DNA of 7,556 nt from Nocardioidaceae bacterium (GTDB lineage: Bacteria > Actinomycetota > Actinomycetes > Propionibacteriales > Nocardioidaceae). The stretch lies in contig JACCYS010000049.1 in NCBI GenBank assembly GCA_013696365.1, positions 1-7,556 on the forward strand. The letters are read 5' to 3'. Shown in pieces: positions 1 to 5,347 of this stretch. Within the stretch, counting starts at the first letter, position 1. Each line of letters starts with the position of its first letter. The translations under genes and the position numbers were made by a program. A model generated the notes under the pieces. That model saw only the letters and a program-made list of their open reading frames with translations. It was not told where the DNA came from and searched no databases.

Positions 1-111
1 GCGCTGTTCCTCACCACCGAGGCAGTCGTCGCCGACAAGCCGGAGAAGGCCGCACCGGCCATGCCGGGTGGCGACGGTGGCATGGGTGGTATGGGCGGCA
101 TGGACTTCTGA
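1..111 (+). CDS. groEL: Chaperonin GroEL, C-terminal end (partial)
   Basis: The frame is open from base 1 and ends at the TGA at 109-111, giving the last 36 residues of a protein whose start lies left of the window. The fragment begins ALFLTTEAVVADKPEK and ends in the disordered Gly/Met-rich tail GGMGGMGGMDF, which is diagnostic of group I chaperonin (Hsp60) C-termini. GroEL is the cytosolic 14-subunit ATP-dependent folding chamber; the Gly-Gly-Met tail projects into the cavity. The LTTEAVVAD segment is the conserved last helix before the tail. Actinobacteria often carry two groEL copies, and this fragment cannot tell which one this is. The tail is rich in GGM, unlike the His-rich tail of the actinobacterial GroEL1 type, so the general housekeeping copy is more likely. 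The gene appears intact to its stop codon. Confidence 0.95.
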   Translation, partial: ALFLTTEAVVADKPEKAAPAMPGGDGGMGGMGGMDF

Positions 112-158
112 CCCCTCGAGGGTCATCAGTCCAGGCGCCAAAAGCCTGACGCGCAACC

Positions 159-200
159 GCCGATGGGGCGGGTCCGGGACACCGGGCCTGCCCCATCGGC
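159..200 (+). terminator. Probable groEL transcription terminator
   Basis: Perfect 11-base inverted repeat: GCCGATGGGGC (159-169) and GCCCCATCGGC (190-200). In RNA the stem can extend by a G-U and two G-C pairs (170-172 with 187-189), and the loop contains a further CCGG-GACA-CCGG mini-hairpin (174-185). It starts 48 bases after the groEL stop. A weaker hairpin, CAGGC (132-136) with GCCTG (144-148) around an A-rich loop, lies just before it. There is no U-tract, which is common for intrinsic-type terminators in high-GC actinobacteria. The position and perfect stem make groEL termination the simplest reading. Confidence 0.65.
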
Positions 201-271
201 TGTCCGCGCCCGCCGGCCCGGCTTGGCTCGTCCGGATGCTGAGACACTTGCGCGCTCGGTTTCCGCCGCAC

Positions 272-301
272 GTCCACAAGTTGTGGACGGCGGCCGTCCA
301 C
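272..301. repeat. Nested inverted repeats of GTCCAC/GTGGAC
   Basis: Three consecutive arms, GTCCACAA (272-279), TTGTGGAC (281-288, extending as GTGGACGG at 283-290) and CCGTCCAC (294-301), form two mutually exclusive hairpins: 272-288 with a one-base centre and 283-301 with a three-base loop. The core TGTCCACA recurs at 371-378. The repeated TCCACA core resembles the DnaA-box consensus TTGTCCACA of GC-rich bacteria, with two mismatches at each site in this block and one at 370-378. Whether this is an operator, a DnaA cluster or a chance structure cannot be settled here. Confidence 0.4.
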
Positions 302-500
302 AGCCGTGCGGCGTTGGGGACGCCCGTGCCGGGCGGGTCCGTCGCAGGTGTCGACCAGGTGACGGCGGAGTGTCCACAGGTCGTCCCCAGCGGCCGCACC
401 GGAGCCGCGCACCCCAGCGGACCGATCGTCGAGGTGCACCTTGTGCTCGACACCGAAGCGGCTCCATAGTCGAAGCACGCCGTACGGAAAGGCGCATCGG

Positions 501-524
501 CGGCAACGGGGAGACTCGTTGCCG
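501..524. repeat. Inverted repeat, 8-base perfect arms
   Basis: CGGCAACG (501-508) pairs perfectly with CGTTGCCG (517-524) around an eight-base loop. There is no neighbouring gene to assign it to and no U-tract on either side. One such hairpin could arise by chance in GC-rich DNA of this length, so it is listed mainly as part of the series of hairpins in this non-coding stretch. Confidence 0.3.
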
Positions 525-680
525 AGGTGCACCGGACCAGGGGCGGACCGGTCGGGACACCGACGGGCCATTCCAGTGGGGGAGACCCTGCTGGCGGTGC
601 CGATGACGAGGCGCCGGGCCCCGAGACCCGGTCGGGCGGTGTAGATCAGGGTTCAGCAGTGCGTTGCCGCCGCTTGGTGG

Positions 681-780
681 CCGTGCAGCGCGAGACCCCG
701 ACCGGGCGTCATCCCGCGACGCTGGTGAGGTCGGTCCGCCGACCGGGCCAGCGTGACGGCACCGTGCAGAGCGAGGCCCC
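681..780 (+). repeat. Imperfect 19-base direct repeat pair
   Basis: CCGTGCAGCGCGAGACCCC (681-699) recurs as CCGTGCAGAGCGAGGCCCC (762-780), 17 of 19 bases identical and 81 bases apart. The second copy runs into the left arm of the long hairpin at 773-805. The hairpin at 719-754 lies between the copies. The arrangement could mark an old duplication or a structured transcript; no function can be assigned. Confidence 0.4.
719..754. repeat. Interrupted hairpin
   Basis: Outer arms ACGCTGG (719-725) and CCAGCGT (748-754) are perfectly complementary, as are inner arms GTCGG (730-734) and CCGAC (739-743), with a four-base loop and a symmetrical four-by-four internal loop between the stems. It lies 18 bases before the stronger hairpin at 773-805 and may act with it as a tandem terminator or belong to a structured RNA. 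No promoter or gene is recognised upstream. Confidence 0.4.
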
Positions 781-805
781 TCCATCTCATACATGGAGGG
801 GCCTC
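773..805. terminator. Long perfect hairpin, possible bidirectional terminator
   Basis: GAGGCCCCTCCAT (773-785) and ATGGAGGGGCCTC (793-805) form a perfect 13-base stem around the seven-base loop CTCATAC, the strongest inverted repeat in the window. There is no U-tract on either strand. It is 660 bases from the groEL stop and upstream of the EAL remnant, so it does not obviously serve either. It may have terminated a gene now lost, or an unrecognised short transcript from the 200-770 region. Confidence 0.5.
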
Positions 806-968
806 CTCCATGTCTAGCGGGCGGTCGGTCAGAGGTCGAAGGCGACGCGCTGAAATGTGTGCAATTTCGAGATGCGGGACCGTGCGGCGACTACGTAATA
901 TGTCTGTGCGCGCGTCTTAACGGTGCGTAGCCGTTGCAGGTGCCACCCCGGACCCCGGTGGCGCCTAA

Positions 969-1289
969 GAGTGGACACGTGGGGTCGCTGACTTCGGCTC
1001 CGGCTACTCCTCGCTGCAGTACTTGCGTACCTTCTCGGTGGACATCGTCAAGGTGGACCAGAGCTTCGTCGCCGACCTCGGACGAGACCGGGCGGCTACC
1101 GCCATTGTGGCCGCGGTGACGGACCTGGCGCATGTGCTGGGTTTGAGCGTCACCGCCGAGGGCGGAGAGACACGCGTCCAGCGGGACGCAGTAGTCGCGC
1201 TTGGATGCGACTTCCTCCAGGGTTACGACGTCGCGGCTCCCATGAACGACGTCGCCTTCGCTGCGTTCGCCCGCCAGCACCAGAAGTGA
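969..1289 (+). pseudogene. C-terminal remnant of an EAL-domain c-di-GMP phosphodiesterase
   Basis: The frame opens after the TAA at 966-968 and ends at the TGA at 1287-1289. Recognisable EAL-domain sequence starts near 984 (VADFGSGYSSLQYLR) and continues through VDIVKVDQSFVADLGRD, LGLSVTAEGGET and ALGCDFLQGYDVAAPM. These match the last third of the EAL fold: the DDFGxGYSSL loop, the catalytic Lys of KxDxSF, the AEGxET loop and the GCDxxQGYxxxxP end. EAL enzymes hydrolyse cyclic di-GMP to pGpG. The EAL motif itself and the N-terminal two-thirds of the domain are missing, and an in-frame stop sits just upstream, so a working enzyme is not possible. The first Asp of DDFG reads Ala and AEGVET reads AEGGET, consistent with decay or with the breakpoint. 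The stop codon lies inside a 22-base repeat, so even the last few residues (about HQK) may be foreign. A short product from TTG 1023 is possible but would be inactive. Confidence 0.8.
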
Positions 1290-1342
1290 CGGATCACGGC
1301 ACCAAAAGTGACGGATGGCGGGGCCAGAAGTGACGGATGGCG
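1280..1342 (+). repeat. Three 22-base tandem direct repeats, possible insertion-element end
   Basis: The core CCA(G/A)AAGTGACGGAT occurs at 1280-1294, 1302-1316 and 1324-1338, exactly 22 bases apart. Copies 2 and 3 share 19 bases (through GGCG) with one difference; copy 1 diverges after GGAT. The first copy contains the EAL remnant's stop codon and the third contains the first possible ATG (1337) of the next gene, so the array sits exactly at the join between broken and intact DNA. Short repeats of this kind are found at transposase-binding ends of some insertion sequences, for example the IS21 family. No transposase gene is present, so this would be a solo remnant. An operator array for the downstream operon is the other reading. 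Confidence 0.6.
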
Positions 1343-1981
1343 TGCGACGCTGAGCGGGTGAAGGGGTCGGTGGTGGGGCTGCTGCTGGCCGCCGGCGCGG
1401 GCCGCCGGATGGGCCAGCCCAAGGCGCTCGTCAACGACGATCACGGTGTGTCGTGGGTGCTCGGCACCACCCGGCGACTCCTCGACGCTGGGTGCGATCG
1501 GGTGCGGGTGGTCCTCGGAGCCGAGGCGGAGGTTGCGGCTGGACTGCTCGAGCCGGTCCGCGCAACCGTCGACGTCGTCGTCGCTGCTGACTGGGCCACG
1601 GGCATGGCTGCCTCGCTGCGGGCCGGGCTGGTAGACCTCGCACAGGCGGCGCCGACGGCGACAGCCGCCCTCGTACACCTGGTCGACCTGCCCGATGTGG
1701 GCGTCAATGTGCTCCGGCGCGTGCTGGAAAGTGCCAGCGCCGGTTGCGGCGATGCGCTCGCGCGGGCCGCGTACTCCGGTGTGCCGGGGCACCCGGTGCT
1801 CATCGGACGGTCGCACTGGGCCGGGGTCGCCGACTCGGCCAGTGGCGACCGGGGCGCCAGGGACTACCTGGCCGCACGGCACGTCGACCTGGTCGAGTGC
1901 GGTGACCTCGCCACCGGCAACGACGTGGACCGATCGCCCGGCGGGGCACCGACCAGTCGTGCTGCGCGCGACGATGGGTGA
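1337..1981 (+). CDS. mocA: MocA-like molybdenum cofactor cytidylyltransferase
   Basis: A 214-residue protein of the MobA-like NTP transferase fold (GT-A/Rossmann type). The nucleotide-binding signature LLAAGAGRRMGQPKAL is at residues 16-31, the WATGMAASLRAGL motif of the MocA group at 86-98, a metal-binding Asp in LVDLPDV at D117, the PGHPVLIG segment at 150-157, GDRGAR at 170-175 and a terminal DVD at 196-198. MocA enzymes transfer CMP from CTP to molybdopterin, making the cytosine dinucleotide cofactor used by CO dehydrogenase-type enzymes, which fits the coxSL genes downstream. MobA (guanylyl) or a related sugar nucleotidyltransferase is less likely given the context. The start is uncertain: ATG 1337 lies within the third 22-base repeat and has no good ribosome binding site. 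GTG 1358, in frame, would leave six residues before the conserved GLLLAAG and may be the true start. The 3' end overlaps the next gene by 8 bases, implying translational coupling. Confidence 0.83.
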   Translation: MACDAERVKGSVVGLLLAAGAGRRMGQPKALVNDDHGVSWVLGTTRRLLDAGCDRVRVVLGAEAEVAAGLLEPVRATVDVVVAADWATGMAASLRAGLVDLAQAAPTATAALVHLVDLPDVGVNVLRRVLESASAGCGDALARAAYSGVPGHPVLIGRSHWAGVADSASGDRGARDYLAARHVDLVECGDLATGNDVDRSPGGAPTSRAARDDG

Positions 1982-2894
1982 TGCTGGTGGGGTGCAGCAC
2001 GCCGCCGGCTCACCTCCCCCCACCGTTCAGTCGCTCACCGATGCACTGACGGGCACCGGTTATCTCGCCGACGAGGGCCTAGCCACGGTGAGCTGGCTGG
2101 CGATGCGGATGCACCGCCCACTCTTACTGGAGGGTGAGCCCGGCACCGGGAAGACCGCCCTGGCCGAGGCGCTGTCCGGTCTGCTCGACGTGCCGCTGGT
2201 GCGGCTGCAGTGCTACGAGGGGATCGACGCGACCCAGGCGTTGTACGACTGGGACTTTCCCCGTCAGATCCTGCACCTGCGGACAGTCGAGGCGACCCGC
2301 GCGCCGGGCGCCGAGCTGGATACCGTCGCGGTCGAGGAGTCGCTGTTCGACGAGCGCTTCCTGCTCGACCGGCCGGTGCTGCGCGCGCTGCGTGCCAGCC
2401 CAGCGGTGCTGCTGATCGACGAGGTGGACCGTGCCGACGACGAGTTCGAGGCGTTCCTGCTCGAGGTGCTGTCCACCTATCAGGTGACCATCCCCGAGTA
2501 CGGCACGGTGACCGCCGACCCGCCCCCGGTAGTCGTGCTGACCTCGAACCGCACCCGCGAGCTGCACGACGCGCTCAAGCGACGGTGCCTCTACCACTGG
2601 ATCGAGCACCCGGGGTTGGCCCGCGAGATCGAGATCGTCCGCACCCGCATGCCCGGGCTCAGCCAGCAGCTCGCCGAGCAGGTCGCCGGCGCGGTGCACC
2701 GGCTGCGTGCCGGCGCTGACCTGCGCAAACCACCCGGGGTGGCCGAGACCCTCGATTGGGCTCGAGCGCTTGACGCCCTCGGTCGAGACCGGCTCGACCT
2801 CGCCGGCGCGGCGGCCACCCTCGGTGCTGTGGTCAAGTATCGCGAGGACATCGAGCGTGCCCGCGACCATCTCGACCGGATACTGGCGGGCTGA
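1974..2894 (+). CDS. coxD: CoxD-type MoxR family AAA+ ATPase
   Basis: A 306-residue cytosolic AAA+ ATPase of the MoxR/CoxD group. Walker A GEPGTGKT is at residues 54-61, Walker B LLIDEVDRAD has D149-E150, sensor 1 Asn is N192 in TSNRTRELHD, and LKRRC follows with the arginines typical of the family. The C-terminal helical lid runs to the end (ETLDWARALDAL). CoxD of Oligotropha carboxidovorans acts as a chaperone-like unfoldase with CoxE and is needed to build the sulfur- and copper-containing active site of CO dehydrogenase. Here a related role on the CoxL-type subunit is inferred. The start at ATG 1974 overlaps the mocA stop by 8 bases; the frame is open further upstream, but that part lies within mocA and has no MoxR character. 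GTG 1992 is an alternative start. Only 3 bases separate the stop from coxE, the usual ATPase-VWA pairing of this family. Confidence 0.92.
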   Translation: MGDAGGVQHAAGSPPPTVQSLTDALTGTGYLADEGLATVSWLAMRMHRPLLLEGEPGTGKTALAEALSGLLDVPLVRLQCYEGIDATQALYDWDFPRQILHLRTVEATRAPGAELDTVAVEESLFDERFLLDRPVLRALRASPAVLLIDEVDRADDEFEAFLLEVLSTYQVTIPEYGTVTADPPPVVVLTSNRTRELHDALKRRCLYHWIEHPGLAREIEIVRTRMPGLSQQLAEQVAGAVHRLRAGADLRKPPGVAETLDWARALDALGRDRLDLAGAAATLGAVVKYREDIERARDHLDRILAG

Positions 2895-2897
2895 GCG

Positions 2898-4013
2898 ATG
2901 GCTTCCGTCGCACCTGAGGTCGACGCGTTGCTGTTGGCGTTCACCGCCGCGCTGCGAGCGGCCGGTGTGCCGGTCACTCCTGATCGCGGTCAGCAGTTCC
3001 TGCAGGCCACAGCGCTCATCGGGGCCGACCGCCGGGACGCCGTGTACTGGTCCGGTCGGGCAACGCTGTGCGCCGGGCCGGACGACATCGAGCGCTTCGA
3101 CCAGGTCTTCGCGTCGTGGTTCGGTGGTGAGCGATCGTCGGGCACCACCGCACGCAGCAAGCCCCGTACGGTGCGACAACCAGAGTTGGCGTCGGATCCC
3201 AACGGTGCCGGTGAAGAGTCTGACACCGACGGTTTCGGCCTGCGGGCGGTCGCCAGCGACGCCGAGCTGTTGCGGCACCGCGACGTCGCCGACCTCGGCC
3301 CGGCCGAGCGGCGCCGCCTCGACCAGCTGCTCGACCGGCTCACGGTGCGGGTGCCGCAGCGGACCAGCTCCCGGCTGCGGGCGGCCCGGCGCGGCGACGT
3401 CGACGGCCGGCGTACCTTGCGCGACCAGCTGCGCCGCGCCGGCGAGCCCGGCCTGTTGTGTCACCGACGACGCAACAGCAGACCCCGCCGGGTGGTGCTG
3501 CTGATGGACGTGTCGGGCTCGATGGAGCCGTACGCCGACCACCTGCTGCGGCTGGCGCACCGGGTGGTGCGCAGCGCGCCGACGACCACCGAGGTGCTCA
3601 CGATGGGCACCCGGCTCACCCGCATAACCCCGGCGCTGCGGCTGACCGACGCGCACACCGCGCTGGCCGCTGCTGGGCGTACGGTCCCGGACTGGTCCGG
3701 CGGCACCCGACTCGGCGAGGTGCTGAAGGCATTCCTCGACCGGCACGGTCAGCGCGGGATGGCCCGAGGCGCGGTGGTCGTCGTGTGCAGCGACGGCTGG
3801 GAGCGTGGTGACACCGACCTGCTCGCCGAACAGGCACTGCGGCTGCGCCGGCTGGCGCACCGCCTTGTCTGGGTCAACCCGCACCGCGGCAAGGCCGGCT
3901 ATCTACCGGTACAGCGCGGCATCGTGGCGGTGACCCCGGCCATCGATGCTCTGCTCGCTGGACACTCGCTGGCGACCTTCGAGCAGCTGCTGGCGGTGAT
4001 CGCCGATGCGTGA
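2898..4013 (+). CDS. coxE: CoxE-type von Willebrand factor A domain protein
   Basis: A 371-residue cytosolic protein with no signal peptide or membrane segment. The N-terminal half (to about residue 195) is an Arg- and Leu-rich helical region, with an acidic, low-complexity linker near residues 85-115. The C-terminal half is a VWA domain with an intact metal-ion-dependent adhesion site: DVSGS (D204, S206, S208), Thr in GGTRLG (T270) and Asp in CSDGWERGD (D299). This matches the VWA/CoxE family. CoxE proteins partner with the MoxR ATPase CoxD, probably recruiting the hydroxylase as the ATPase's client, and are needed for active-site maturation. The gene follows coxD after 3 bases and overlaps the next gene by 8 bases (ATG 4006, stop 4011-4013), so coxD, coxE and coxF are very probably co-translated. 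The exact client is inferred from context. Confidence 0.9.
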   Translation: MASVAPEVDALLLAFTAALRAAGVPVTPDRGQQFLQATALIGADRRDAVYWSGRATLCAGPDDIERFDQVFASWFGGERSSGTTARSKPRTVRQPELASDPNGAGEESDTDGFGLRAVASDAELLRHRDVADLGPAERRRLDQLLDRLTVRVPQRTSSRLRAARRGDVDGRRTLRDQLRRAGEPGLLCHRRRNSRPRRVVLLMDVSGSMEPYADHLLRLAHRVVRSAPTTTEVLTMGTRLTRITPALRLTDAHTALAAAGRTVPDWSGGTRLGEVLKAFLDRHGQRGMARGAVVVVCSDGWERGDTDLLAEQALRLRRLAHRLVWVNPHRGKAGYLPVQRGIVAVTPAIDALLAGHSLATFEQLLAVIADA

Positions 4014-5163
4014 AGTGCTGGACGATTTGCTGCAGTGGTGGCGCGCCGGTGACGAGGTGGGTGTCGGCACGGTGGTGGCCACCTGGCGCTCGGCACCCCG
4101 CCCACCCGGCGCCTCGATGCTGGTCGGACCGGACGGGACCGCCGTCGGTTCGGTGTCCGGGGGCTGCGTCGAGGGCGCGGTGTACGAGCAGGCGCAGGCT
4201 GTGGTGGCTGACGGCTCGCCGGTGCTGGAGCGCTACGGGGTGTCCGACGGTGATGCGTTCGCGGTGGGGCTGACTTGCGGTGGCGTGCTCGACGTGTTCG
4301 TCGAATCGGTATCCCAGCAGACGTTCCCGCAGTTGGAGGAGCTCGCGGCGGACATCGCCGCGTCGCGTCCGGTAGCCGTGGTCACCGTGATCGACCACCC
4401 CGAGCCGGGGCGGGTGGGTCGGCGGCTGATTGTCCGTCCCACCGACCAGCCGGACGGGTCGCTGGGCTCGGACCGGGCCGACGCAGCGGTCGCCGACGAC
4501 GTCCGCGGTCTGCTGGCCCAGGGGCGCAGCACGGTGCTGACGTACGGCCCGGACGGGCAGCGCCGCGGGGAGGGCATGCGGGTGTTCGCCGCGTCCTATG
4601 CGCCGAAGCCTCGGCTGCTGGTGTTCGGCGCGATCGACTTTGCCGCTGCTGTCGCCCGGGTCGGTTCGTTCCTCGGCTATCGGGTCACGGTCTGCGACGC
4701 CCGGCCGGTGTTCGCCACCGCCGCCCGCTTCCCCGACGCCGACGAGGTGGTCATCGACTGGCCGCACCGCTACCTGCGCCGGCACGCCGACGCCGGCGAC
4801 CTCGACGAGCGCACCGTGATCTGCGTGCTCACCCACGACCCGAAGTTCGACGTGCCGCTGCTCGAGGTCGCGTTGCGACTGCCCACGGACCAGCGGCCGG
4901 CGTACGTGGGTGCGATGGGATCCCGGCGCACGCACGAGGACCGGTTGCAGCGGCTGCGCACGGCAGGGCTGACCGACACCGAGCTGGGCCGGTTCTCCAG
5001 CCCGATCGGGCTCGATCTTGGTGCCCGTACGCCGGAGGAGACGGCGGTGTCCATTGCGGCCGAGATCATCGCATTGCGCTGGGGCGGCGGAGGTGAGCGG
5101 CTGTCGGGCATCGATGGCGCCATCCACCACGGGGACGACCTGGAGCGCCGCACCCCCAGCTGA
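4006..5163 (+). CDS. coxF: XdhC/CoxI family molybdenum hydroxylase maturation protein
   Basis: A 385-residue protein with both halves of the XdhC/CoxI family. The N-terminal domain has the signature GSVSGGCVEGAV (residues 48-59, Cys54) and a second conserved Cys in LTCGG (C91). The C-terminal domain is Rossmann-like and starts at RLLVFGAIDFA (203-213), continuing through LGYRVTVCDARPVFATAARFP, then YVGAMGSRRTHEDR and the conserved end SPIGLDLGARTPEETAVSIAAEIIA. XdhC proteins bind molybdenum cofactor, protect it from oxidation, assist its sulfuration and hand it to the apo-hydroxylase; they are not subunits of the mature enzyme. The gene overlaps coxE by 8 bases and is the last of the accessory block. 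The symbol follows its place after coxE; coxI or xdhC would be equally defensible, and the family assignment is firmer than the symbol. Confidence 0.9.
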   Translation: MREVLDDLLQWWRAGDEVGVGTVVATWRSAPRPPGASMLVGPDGTAVGSVSGGCVEGAVYEQAQAVVADGSPVLERYGVSDGDAFAVGLTCGGVLDVFVESVSQQTFPQLEELAADIAASRPVAVVTVIDHPEPGRVGRRLIVRPTDQPDGSLGSDRADAAVADDVRGLLAQGRSTVLTYGPDGQRRGEGMRVFAASYAPKPRLLVFGAIDFAAAVARVGSFLGYRVTVCDARPVFATAARFPDADEVVIDWPHRYLRRHADAGDLDERTVICVLTHDPKFDVPLLEVALRLPTDQRPAYVGAMGSRRTHEDRLQRLRTAGLTDTELGRFSSPIGLDLGARTPEETAVSIAAEIIALRWGGGGERLSGIDGAIHHGDDLERRTPS

Positions 5164-5191
5164 CCGCCCCGCGCTCCCTCCTGACCGCCTC

Positions 5192-5257
5192 TCCGCGGCA
5201 GGCGCGCGGCAGGCGCGCGGCAGGGGTGCGGCAGGGGTGCAGGAGGGGCGCTGCGGG
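5192..5257 (+). repeat. 11-base tandem repeat in the coxF-coxS gap
   Basis: Six consecutive 11-base units: TCCGCGGCAGG, CGCGCGGCAGG (twice), GGTGCGGCAGG, GGTGCAGGAGG and GGCGCTGCGGG. The first four share GCGGCAGG and the last two are degenerate. The period is close to one helical turn of DNA. The array begins 28 bases after the coxF stop and ends just before the AT-richer segment that probably holds the coxS promoter. It could be a replication-slippage product or a set of phased protein-binding sites. Copy number may vary between strains. Confidence 0.7.
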
Positions 5258-5259
5258 GG

Positions 5260-5289
5260 TTGATTTCCGAGAAGTTTCATGCATCTACT
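5260..5289 (+). promoter_or_regulatory. Candidate promoter for coxS-coxL
   Basis: TTGATT (5260-5265) resembles a -35 hexamer, and TCTACT (5284-5289), 18 bases further, matches four of six positions of TATAAT. The segment 5259-5292 is the only AT-richer patch in the 184-base gap between coxF and coxS. Transcription would start near 5296, giving a leader of about 50 bases. The -10 match is weak, so this is a suggestion only; read-through from the upstream accessory genes is also possible. Confidence 0.3.
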
Positions 5290-5292
5290 TGT

Positions 5293-5308
5293 CGTGACGC
5301 CGATCACG
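5293..5308. promoter_or_regulatory. CRP/FNR-type palindrome upstream of coxS
   Basis: CGTGA (5293-5297) and TCACG (5304-5308) form a perfect palindrome with a six-base spacer, containing GTGA-N6-TCAC, the core of the binding site of CRP-type regulators (consensus TGTGA-N6-TCACA). The outer T/A bases of the consensus are replaced by C/G. It lies 39 bases before the coxS start codon and would overlap the start of transcription from the candidate promoter, a position more typical of repression. No regulator gene is present in the window. Confidence 0.4.
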
Positions 5309-5336
5309 TCGTTGGATCAAGGTCCGAGGTCTCGAC

Positions 5337-5343
5337 GAGGAGG
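5337..5343 (+). promoter_or_regulatory. Ribosome binding site fixing the coxS start
   Basis: GAGGAGG, a near-perfect Shine-Dalgarno sequence, ends four bases before ATG 5348. It is the best ribosome binding site in the window and decides in favour of this start over the in-frame ATG at 5279, whose extra 23 residues have no family resemblance. Confidence 0.8.
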
Positions 5344-5347
5344 CGCA

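Larger units (their letters stand above)
112..968. other. Long intergenic stretch, no supported gene
   Basis: About 850 bases between the groEL stop and the EAL remnant. Long open frames exist on both strands (minus 571-11 and 794-126, plus 163-606), but they are rich in Arg, Pro, Gly and Ala, overlap one another, show no recognisable domain, and the leftmost minus frame runs into groEL. They look like chance openings in GC-rich DNA. The stretch contains several inverted repeats (132-148, 159-200, 272-301, 501-524, 719-754, 773-805) and a diverged direct repeat (681-699 with 762-780). Bases 845-925 are noticeably richer in A and T than their surroundings. A small RNA or decayed gene cannot be excluded, but nothing here proves one. 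Confidence 0.6.

Noticed and set aside
270..378. Replication origin
   Set aside because: The DnaA-like motifs all carry mismatches, there is no AT-rich unwinding region beside them, and neither dnaA nor dnaN is nearby.
430..533. Direct repeat CGAGGTGCACC at 430-440 and 523-533
   Set aside because: Only 11 bases with no shared flanks; a chance recurrence is plausible in GC-rich DNA.
11..794. Overlapping open frames on both strands downstream of groEL
   Set aside because: They overlap each other in several frames, have Arg/Pro/Gly-biased composition, no motif and no convincing ribosome binding site. The minus frame at 571-11 also runs into the groEL gene.
942..962. Small hairpin GCCACC/GGTGGC as the other end of an insertion element
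   Set aside because: The stem is only six bases with a nine-base loop, and it does not share the 22-base repeat core at 1280-1342, so it cannot be paired with that array as a matching end.
1280..1342. CRISPR array
   Set aside because: Only three units, 22-base period with about 7-base gaps between cores, and no room for spacers; no cas genes.
1223..2023. Minus-strand open frame of 266 codons
   Set aside because: Antisense to mocA and crossing the repeat array and EAL remnant; no family resemblance.
2124..3884. Minus-strand open frame of 586 codons
   Set aside because: It lies antisense to coxD and coxE, which have complete, diagnostic motifs. Its sequence is Arg/Gly/Gln/Val-rich with no domain, a typical mirror frame in GC-rich coding DNA.
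3874..5307. Minus-strand open frame of 477 codons
   Set aside because: Antisense to coxF across its whole length and without recognisable motifs; a shadow of the real gene.
5279..5347. Longer coxS starting at ATG 5279
   Set aside because: The extra 23 residues show no resemblance to the family, whereas ATG 5348 has a GAGGAGG four bases upstream and coincides with the start of homology.
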